This document shows, piece by piece, positions 56,752-64,000 of a DNA stretch of 64,000 bases. How positions within the stretch are numbered: the stretch's first letter is position 1; every line of letters begins with the position of its first letter. Made by a program: the position numbers and the translations under genes. This DNA is from Anastrepha obliqua (taxonomy: Eukaryota; Arthropoda; Insecta; Diptera; Tephritidae), in NCBI RefSeq assembly GCF_027943255.1, contig NC_072897.1, forward strand, positions 20,894,044 through 20,958,043, in the 5' to 3' direction. The notes beneath the pieces were generated by a model that searched no databases, was not told where the DNA came from, and saw nothing but the letters and a program-made list of their open reading frames with translations.

Positions 56752-57188
56752 GTTAGGTTAGGTTGGTATGATTGCCCAGGGAATGGGCACACTTGGACGA
56801 AGAAAGATTCGTCCTTTGTGATACCATTATGAAGGGGGTGACGCGAGAGAGAAATACCGATGGGATACAGGGAGAGAGCGGGGAGAGGTGGTGCTGGGAT
56901 GGTTAGGAGCGTGCGGATTACGAACGATGACTATGTTTGCGTCGACCGCTTAATGCTGCTGATGAAATTCATCAGATTTTTAATGTCAGCGCCAGTTATA
57001 TCAGCAGGCGTGGCAAAGAAGTAGGTGCCAAGATGCCTAGATCTTAGTCCCGCCAGAGCAGGGCAGCTAAGGATAAGGTGCTGAGATGATTCAACCTCAT
57101 TCTCCATACATCCAGCGCAAAAAGGACTCGAGGTGATTCCAAGTCTAACAGCATGCACTCCTCGCGCATTGTGTCCTGCGAGAGAACA
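56750..57188 (-). pseudogene. Non-LTR 3' end with CCTAA-type tail (copy 2)
   Basis: As 47262-47700, truncated at the junction with copy 3. Confidence 0.75.
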
Positions 57189-57386
57189 TGAATTTTTATA
57201 AAGTTTAATATAAAAAGCTATAACTTTGTTCCTTTTTTAAATTTTGTCAATATTTGGATTAAATATGACTTTTGTATTTCATTCATGTAAATAAAACAAA
57301 ATTTTGTTATAACTTAGGTTGTTTGAAGGAATCGATTGGGGGGAAATTGAAAACGTGTCCGGTGTATACTTACTTCTATTACTAAC

Positions 57387-57892
57387 TATACGTAAATGTT
57401 GAAACTGAGCGATTGATATTTATCAGATTGAAGCAAGCGAAACTACGTTCTGAAGATTACATTCATCTTCGGGATGCCATCAATGCTGATGGTAATGCAC
57501 AGAATCTTGGTAGAACAACTATTCTTACAGCAACATACGTAGTAAATCCGCGGCATATGAATGAATACGTTCAGGATACTATATCGTATGTACGTCATTA
57601 TGGTCCACCATATTTGTTTATAACATTCACATGCACAGTCGACAGAAATTTGACAAGAAATATTTCCTGGCCAATCACCTGTTGATCGTCACGATTTTAC
57701 CGCAAGAGTGTTCAATGAAATCATATGCTATAAACTTTAATGCCGGCGATCCACTGATGGCAACGGATGGTCAACAATAGCCAAATTAATCAGCTGGACA
57801 TTAAAATTGATAATCGTTAAGTTGTTCCGTTTTCGCCGCTTACCAACAAAGGATTAACAGAGAACGTTAATGATAGAGAATTCTCACGAGCT
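57387..57892 (+). pseudogene. Helitron B Rep fragment (copy 3)
   Basis: As 40655-41160, retaining INADGNAQN. Confidence 0.78.
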
Positions 57893-58981
57893 ACGAATAG
57901 TGTGAATTGTCAAAAATGAAGTCTAACCGCCGCCGGGGTGTGGTGAAACTTTTAACAGAGCTGTTTACAGCGATTTCTCCTTTAGCATATTGGCCCTGCA
58001 CAGTTTTTGGCTTCTGTAGGAAATCAAATTGACGAATAGCCGACGTCATTTTGCAAAGTATTTGCTTGTGCATTTTTATGTTCCCTTGATAAACGAAAAT
58101 TTATTCAATTTGTATTTTCAAACAAAGATGATGAAAAAAAAAATGATTGAATATTTATTATATGCGCCAACATTTCAAATCAAAGTAACTTTAATATTTT
58201 GATTTAATTTAAAAAAATACATTATAAAACGACCTCTCACATTTTGGTATGTGCGTTTTGGTAAATTTAAAACTAAACAAATTTGATGAAAATTTTTACT
58301 AATATTTTGAGTCGAAATTAATTCATAGCATACAAGTGTTTTGGTATATCGACATATGTATTTACATTTGAATATGCATTTATTTGTTCCTTTGGCAAAC
58401 CAAATTTTTTTTCAATTTACATTTCATTACAGTGAATAATAATATACATACATACATTTGTATGTATGCATTTTCTAGACAGTATAAAACTTTAAAATAA
58501 ATAAAGGAAAACTTCAAAGAAACGTATTTGCATGTATGGGACAACTAAGTTCAATTGCATCTTTATTAAATATAGTGTTGCACGCATATGTATGTACTGA
58601 AGCAACCATGACCCACCTCACCCGCATCGCCTTAAATTTTATGCAATAATTAGGGAGTAAATATTCGAATGATCGAATTCCTGCAAATGCTAAAACAATT
58701 TCTTCTGCATATGCATCGACGTATTTGCATGTGCGTATATGCACACTTGATGCCCTAACTATGTACGTTCAATTGATCAAATCAAAAAATTCTGTATACA
58801 AAACGCTTCATTACCAGGCACACAGGAAGATGGCATATGCAAATATAAATATGTGAATTGAATTCAAGCAAAACAATGCTTATTAATATACACATATGCA
58901 TGTGCATACAACCGCACACACAGGGCACTCACTTTATTCTTCAAAATGCGTATGCCGTTCAAAGCTAAAATTCTATGCCTA
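57893..58981. other. AT-rich stretch (copy 3)
   Basis: Counterpart of 41161-42249; nothing additional seen. Confidence 0.5.
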
Positions 58982-59015
58982 GCGACTACAAGAACGAAAT
59001 GCAGTCATAGGCGCA

Positions 59016-61252
59016 CACACTGGGCCAGAAGACCCGAGTGAGTGGCCAAAACTCTTTTTTCTTAGGAAAAGGCCATAAAACCGATTAAAACCACGTTTAT
59101 TATAGTTTTTTAACTCTATGAATGCGAATCTGAAGTCAAAATTAAAAAATTCAAAATGGCGGATCAAAAATGGCGGACATGAATTTTAAAAAATCCGTAC
59201 TTTTGCTTCAAACTCAGAATCTAGGGGTTTAGAACAATGCACATTACGAATATAATGTCAACTTTGAGAAATTCAAAATGGCGGATCCAAAATGGCGAAC
59301 ATGAATTTTAAAAAATCAGTATTTTTGTTTCAAACTCAGAATCTAGGGGTTTAGACAAAGAAAATATGTCTAGAATTAGCTGTACTCATACACCCAGGAT
59401 ACACTGCGAGGAGGATTCTAGTACGATTTAGTATCCCAATTTTTTTTTTGTAATTTTTGTAAGTTTTAATTTTTTTTTTGTAATTTTTAATTTTTTTTTG
59501 TAATTTTTGTAATAATTTTTAATTTTTTTTTGTAATTTTTGTAATTTTCAATTTTTTTTTGTTGTAATTTTTGTAATTTTTAATTTTTTTTAATTTGACT
59601 TAATTTTTGAATCTGCATTTAAGCTCAATTTATTCAGAATCAGAAGTTTCTTCTTCTGATAGTTCAAGTTCATCTAGAAGTTTGTGAACGTCATTAGACG
59701 CAATCATTTCATGATCGCGTTCGGCCTCTGTTTCATATTCCGATTCATATTCGTCTTCATTTGCACTGGCACTGCTATGATCATTTTCCATATTTTGAGT
59801 ATCTAACAAAAGTAACTGTTTAACTTCTGCTGAAAGTGGTAAACGTGTTCTGTAGCTCTAGACAACCTGTTCATACTAGACAGTAATGGATCAGAAGTAT
59901 CTAGTAATCGATTAAAGAGATCCTCTAAGTTTGTTTTCCTATCACATTGTCTACTGTGCCTGAGTCTGAAGTTTCTGTAATCTTTGTTTCTCGATTCAGA
60001 TGCCTCTTCTCCATATACACCAACTGGTAAAGTACAATGTCTTATTATTTCTCCAGCATGAATCAAGATTTTATGAAGAGTTGCTGGCATTGGATACCAA
60101 GGATACAAGGTAACATACAAGCTTGCAGTGGTTAAGCAGAATTCTTCAAATTTTTCTGTGTTGATTGGTAGCTGACAAGAAAGGCAAACTAAAATAATTT
60201 TCAAATTATTTACGAACTGGCAATCAATCTTTAAGCATTCAGCAAAAATCTCTGCATTTTGAAATGCCTTACGTGCGGAATTTCCGTCGTTAGTTGTACC
60301 AGAACCACCTGCTTTTGGTATATCAACTAATAGTCCCAACTTTTTACGTAGAATTTTTTGAATTTCAGCTTTCCGATCTGCAACAAGTTTTTTATCCTGA
60401 GGCGTACTTACCCTCCATTTCTTAATATTAATTCTGTAAGCTATATGCAAACAACATTCATAAAATCGAATCCACGCATGTAATGGGCTAATACCATATT
60501 GAAGTGCATTTTTATCTGGAAGGAATACGCTCGTTTTTTTACTAATATTTTTTAGATCATTGAATTGTTTTGGAGTTGCCTTACAGATTGGACAGCAGAG
60601 TTAGAGCAGAGCATTATTTGGGGTACTACTGCTGCTCTGAAGTAGTAAATGCAAACATTGAATTAAACTCGATTTTCCCTCGATAGTTTTGGCTCAAACA
60701 TTAATGGGTCAGAATTATTTGAGATTTCTCTCACACTAATATCGATATTTCAGACATGTTTATGAAAAGGCGCAAAAAGGCGCATATATACCTTATTTAA
60801 TACTTCTTTACGAACAATTTGGCATAAAATGTAACTCATTTGATAGGGGAACTTCGGGGAACTTTGTTTTCAAAGTAAGTCATGTATGAATAAAAAACAG
60901 ATTTTGTTGATTAAATGTTAAAAAAAAAAACTTATTCAACATAAATACACATGGTTTCAATTATAAATTATTTTTTGATATCCATAAAGAAAAGTTATGG
61001 ACGATAATAACATCTTGAGTGGTATTTTTCACAACAACTTATTGATAAACATTGTTTGAAAGTGTTAAAAATCGAACTAAAACTTTGACTTTGAACTGTT
61101 ACATAAAATAAACTAATTGATAAAAACTAATGAAACTTCATAATTTGGTGTAAAAAATTACTCAAAATAAGATGATGTTATAAATTTCCTGTTTAAATTA
61201 AGTCGAAAATTTTTATTTTTGGCCACTCACTCGGGTCTTCTGGCCCAGTGTG
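59016..61252 (-). mobile_element. Transib-type DNA transposon (copy 3)
   Basis: Same insertion as 49528-51765, same GCGCA duplications (59011-59015 and 61253-61257), one base shorter because of the T-rich tract. Confidence 0.85.
59630..60600 (-). pseudogene. Transib/RAG1-like transposase C-terminal part (copy 3)
   Basis: As 50143-51113; the 215-codon stretch before the frameshift (59803-60450) translates identically to that of copy 2. Confidence 0.78.
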
Positions 61253-61871
61253 GCGCAGGCGTAGCGGCCATCATTCTAGTTGCCATAGCGCTGAACAGTC
61301 GCGGCGGCGCCGAACAGTTTCAACTATTGTACTGTACAACAAAAACTCATCATCAAAAAATTCATTGATAAATTTGAGCTCATAGTTATAAGAGCAAGTA
61401 CTTTCATTCATAAAACGAGCCGCCCATATGCCAATTTTCTCGACAATTCGAAAATAGTCAATATTGGAATATTTCGCGTAGAATTATTTGCCAATATTTG
61501 GTAAATCTTGAATTTTTGTCAAGTCGAGTGGCCGCGGCTTCGTACATATGTATGCATCAATATATGTACGAAAATATGTGTATATGTACAATGCTGTGCC
61601 TATGAATGTGCGCTGCGCCTAGATTTCTTGAGAAGTTTTACATGGCTAGTGAGCATACATACACACAGCATATACATACCCTACAAGACAGCTGACTATC
61701 ATATAAGCACTCATATTATCATCATCACTATCCTCATCCAACTACACATTTTTGTTCTAGCCATGGGAAATTTCTGATAGTTTCCCCTTGTCGGTGTGAT
61801 ATTCTATCTCTCTTTTACCAATAGCTATTTCTTATAACTGAAAAATATATCTGCCCTGCTCTAAAGGCATA

Positions 61872-62005
61872 CTAAACTCCTCATTGTTGTCATCACAAAC
61901 TCATCAGCACAAATGGCCTAAACTCCTCATTGTTGTCATCATAAACTCATCAGCACAAATGGCCTAAACTCCTCATTGTTGTCATCATAAACTCATCAGC
62001 AAAAT
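61872..62005. repeat. 46-bp minisatellite (copy 3)
   Basis: As 42897-43030. Confidence 0.88.
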
Positions 62006-62271
62006 TACATTTATAGTATTATATTCATTTATTGAAGTGAAACTTCTTTTGTCTCGAAGGATGAAACGCTGTGAGGAGTAAAACCATAGCGTTTCATCGA
62101 TATGTGACGCTACGCCAGCGCCATCTGTTAAAAGCGTGGCGTGGATGAAACGCTGTGAGGAGTAAAACTACGCTAAACTACGTAAAACTCACGCTATGCC
62201 AGCGCCATCTGTTAAAAGACTGGCGAAATATGGCAACAATGATTGCAATTTGTCAATATGACATTTGATTG

Positions 62272-62502
62272 ACGGCCGCCGTAGCCGAGTGGGTTGGTGC
62301 GTGATCACCATTCGGAATTCACAGAGAGGTCGTTGGTTCGAATCTCGGTGAAAGCAAAATTAATGAAAACATTTTTCTAATAGCGGTCGCCCCTCGGCAG
62401 GCAATGGCAAACCTCCGAGAGTATTTCTGCCATGAAAAAAATCTGCTCATAAACATATCATAAAACAAAATGAAATAAATGTATAAAAAAAAAAAAAAAA
62501 AA
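62272..62502 (+). repeat. tRNA-derived SINE in the Helentron-like element
   Basis: tRNA-like head (GCCGTAGCCGAGTGGGTTGG; box B GGTTCGAATCTC), a shortened body (to ATTTCTGCCATGAAAAAAAT) and a long A tail ending about 62502. Confidence 0.85.
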
Positions 62503-62510
62503 TTTTCTTG

Positions 62511-62585
62511 TGATTCGAACCAAGGATTTCGGATCGGAAGCCCACATTGCTAGCCGCTGGGCTATTGCGCTGTGCTGTCGCCGCA
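62511..62585 (-). repeat. tRNA-like sequence, probable head of another SINE
   Basis: The minus strand has box A-like TAGCCCAGCGGCTAGC and box B GGTTCGAATCAC at normal spacing. The T stem pairs poorly, so it is not a convincing functional tRNA. It faces the previous SINE, tail against tail. Confidence 0.45.
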
Positions 62586-62775
62586 AAATAATGTATCATA
62601 AATCTGTTTACCATACCAAAGACCATACACTTTGCGAACGCATTTCGGTGGAAACAGTTGACAGTTCTCCCAAACACAATATTATTAGTAACGCGAGACG
62701 CGTCATAGAGTGTGTGTGTAGTTTTGAGCAAATCTTACAAACATATTTTGTTTTGTTGATTGATTTCTGTTAAAT

Positions 62776-63015
62776 ATGGCATCAAATCAACAAAAACGGA
62801 AACCGAAAACAGGTGCTGAACGGCAACGTGAGTATTTGGAGCGTAAAAAATTAAGAGCTACTGTTGAACACCGTGACAGTGAATCCTCCGGTTGTACGAT
62901 AAGTGATAATTTGTCATCTGTGCATCAGGATATCGATGAAGAACATTTCTCCGTAAATCGATCAGTCGATGGGCGGTCATTTCATCAGTATCATGGACCT
63001 AATTATGTTGTCTGA
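62776..63015 (+). pseudogene. Helentron/Helitron N-terminal remnant (basic AERQREY motif)
   Basis: ATG 62776: MASNQQKRKPKTGAERQREY, then LERKKLRA and an acidic/serine stretch. This basic 'AERQREYLERKK' block is typical of the N-terminus of large Helitron/Helentron proteins. The frame ends in a stop at 63013-63015, shortly after it would meet the endonuclease block in another frame. Confidence 0.55.
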
Positions 63016-63322
63016 GTTGCTAGGACAACATGATCATCAAATTCCGATGATTTTAAGTGGCGACTTTAATGTCAATTTTGCAGAAGAGCGATCAAAGACT
63101 CTAATAAGTTTCCTCAAAGAAAAATTAAATTTAAATATGGTTAATGATGGTGAAGTACCAACAACAAGATGCGGAACTACCATTGATGCAGTATTTCATC
63201 GATACCTTGATAGATTAGAATGTAGATCATTTTTTACGTATTTCAGTTACCATAAAGCCCTTGTTTCATTTTTGGAAAACGAATCCAATAATGATAATGA
63301 CAATGCCGAGAACCAAATGTAA
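62969..63322 (+). pseudogene. Endonuclease-like C-terminal remnant of a Helentron protein
   Basis: The frame reads LLGQHDHQIPMILSGDFNVN, FAEERSKTLISFLKEKLNLN, CGTTIDAVFHRYLDRLECRS and FFTYFSYHKALVSF, then an acidic end. SGDFN, TTIDAVF and YFSYHKAL correspond to the GDFN, T.ID.VF and SDH(YH)-type blocks of the endonuclease/exonuclease/phosphatase fold carried by Helentrons at their C-terminus. The Rep-helicase that should lie before it is gone. Confidence 0.65.
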
Positions 63323-63685
63323 TTGAGTACAATAAATTCATTTCTTTTTATATTAAAATAAATAAATAATTCTGTTTAATAAAATTCCATTCCATGCTGT
63401 CCATGACTTCTGCATGCATTATATTGAAATAATAGTTAAATTATTGATTTGTTGATAAAAGAAGTTTCACTTCAATCGTGCGGGTTCCGTGAACTACCAC
63501 ACACTTTCTTTTTTGTTCACAAACTAAGTATTTTAAAATTTTAGATTATATATTTACATATTTAAATTTATTCTAATAATATATATTTTTTTTCATTTCT
63601 TGTTTACAAACTAAGAATTTACATATTTACAGATTTAAAGATTTTACATATTTACAGGTGTAAAGATTTTACATATTTACAGATT

Positions 63686-63925
63686 GTGTACGTTAAAGCT
63701 TATTAAATAGTCGCCATATAAATCCCCAAACAACTTTACAAATTCTTTCAAAATTTCATTTGCGATATTCAATTCTACCTTATAAGACTTTTCACAAGAA
63801 AGAAGTCGAATTCCAGCATGCAATAAAGTAAAATGGTTGTCTAAATTCCATAGACTTCCAATTGCCTATTTCATTAAGATTCCTGGATATTCTGCAAAAC
63901 TCCGAAGGAAGGAATGTATAATCTT
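63686..63925 (-). pseudogene. DUF4218-like domain fragment (copy 3)
   Basis: As 43231-43470, with the same frameshift; 75 bp later the window ends inside the repeat unit. Confidence 0.6.
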
Positions 63926-64000
63926 CTGAAAAAAAGAAAATTTTTATTATTTCTATATTATTATTATTTTTATGTTATTATATTTATTATTTTTACTTTT

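Larger units (their letters stand above)
47701..57188. repeat. Tandem segmental duplication, copy 2 (9.49 kb, with Transib insertion)
   Basis: Aligned to copy 1 with few substitutions (e.g. 47997-48005; the Lys/stop difference at 56187) and one 2.24-kb insertion at 49528-51765. The left edge starts inside the Tc1 right end, which in copy 1 is attached to a whole Tc1 element. Confidence 0.92.
62034..63514 (+). mobile_element. Helentron-like rolling-circle element, only in copy 3
   Basis: Copies 1 and 2 read TTTATTG|TTCACAAAC. Copy 3 has 1,481 bp inserted there without a target duplication. The ends carry a 17-bp inverted match: GAAGTGAAACTTCTTTT (62034-62050) and its complement (63457-63473). 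The right one is followed by about 40 bp with a small hairpin (GTTCCGTGAAC) and a T run. Short asymmetric subterminal inverted repeats, a 3' hairpin and no target duplication fit Helentrons/Helitron2. Near the left end a ~85-bp segment (GGATGAAACGCTGTGAGGAG, AGCGCCATCTGTTAAAAG) is tandemly repeated. Coding remnants are listed separately. Confidence 0.7.
57189..64000. repeat. Tandem segmental duplication, copy 3 (runs off the window)
   Basis: Aligned to copy 2 at offset 9488, including the Transib-type element and its frameshift. A further 1.48-kb insertion is at 62034-63514. Its counterpart ends in mid-unit at 64000, so the array may continue. Confidence 0.92.

Noticed and set aside
47701..57188. 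Assembly duplication of a single locus
   Set aside because: Copies differ by insertions with proper target-site features and by private substitutions; kept as real, though long reads would settle it.
62511..62585. Functional tRNA gene on the minus strand
   Set aside because: Boxes A and B are present but the T stem pairs poorly and no acceptor stem could be formed; called tRNA-like only.

Overview
This window is intron-rich-style eukaryotic DNA, not bacterial. It is AT-rich and almost wholly built from transposable elements, most of them broken and nested inside one another on both strands. The mix (Tc1/mariner, Helitrons, Polinton/Maverick remnants, Jockey-, R1- and LOA-type non-LTR retrotransposons, a tRNA-derived SINE, a Transib-type element, (CCTAA)-tailed retroelement ends, abundant 'acatatgtat' runs) points to an insect, most likely a higher fly. 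A tephritid fruit fly is my inference from repeat flavour, not proven. No housekeeping gene is recognisable, and no rRNA, CRISPR or operon structure is present. The closest things to non-transposon genes are a 261-codon secreted-type ORF (2527-3312, minus) and a short exon-like membrane segment repeated in the right half.

Layout. 1-10331: pieces of a Polinton (integrase, penton-like minor capsid protein, two copies of the major-capsid C-terminus) broken up by a Bari-like Tc1, SINEs, a small Tc1/mariner derivative and a 3'-truncated Jockey-like element. 10330-14461: Helitrons inserted into Helitrons in opposite orientations, with internal minisatellite. 14473-15612: a large palindromic repeat. 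15790-22640: a transposon-associated exonuclease-like pseudogene, an R1-like element, an E-box minisatellite, a deleted Jockey-like element and a circularly permuted Helitron helicase. 23749-30045: two Helitron arms head-to-head around an RNase H fragment, making a ~6.3 kb palindrome full of ~120/127-bp repeats. 30046-36884: a Helitron with a near-complete Rep-helicase gene, its 3' tail interrupted by a LOA-type element with a clear target duplication. 36885-41160: a second Helitron family cut by mariner, SINE and Tc1 insertions.

40457-64000 is a tandem segmental array: copy 1 (40457-47700), copy 2 (47701-57188), copy 3 (57189 to the window end). The copies are nearly identical except for two clean insertions. 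A 2.24-kb Transib-type (RAG1-related) element sits in copies 2 and 3 with a 5-bp GCGCA duplication, and copy 1 keeps the empty site. A 1.48-kb Helentron-like element sits only in copy 3. These insertions order the duplications in time.

The genes do not form a cooperating pathway. Each set served the mobility of its own element. Taken together the window looks like a transposon graveyard of the kind found in pericentromeric heterochromatin, on Y chromosomes or in piRNA clusters; that is inference. All reading was by eye, so boundaries marked 'about' are approximate and family names rest on motif recognition rather than searches.
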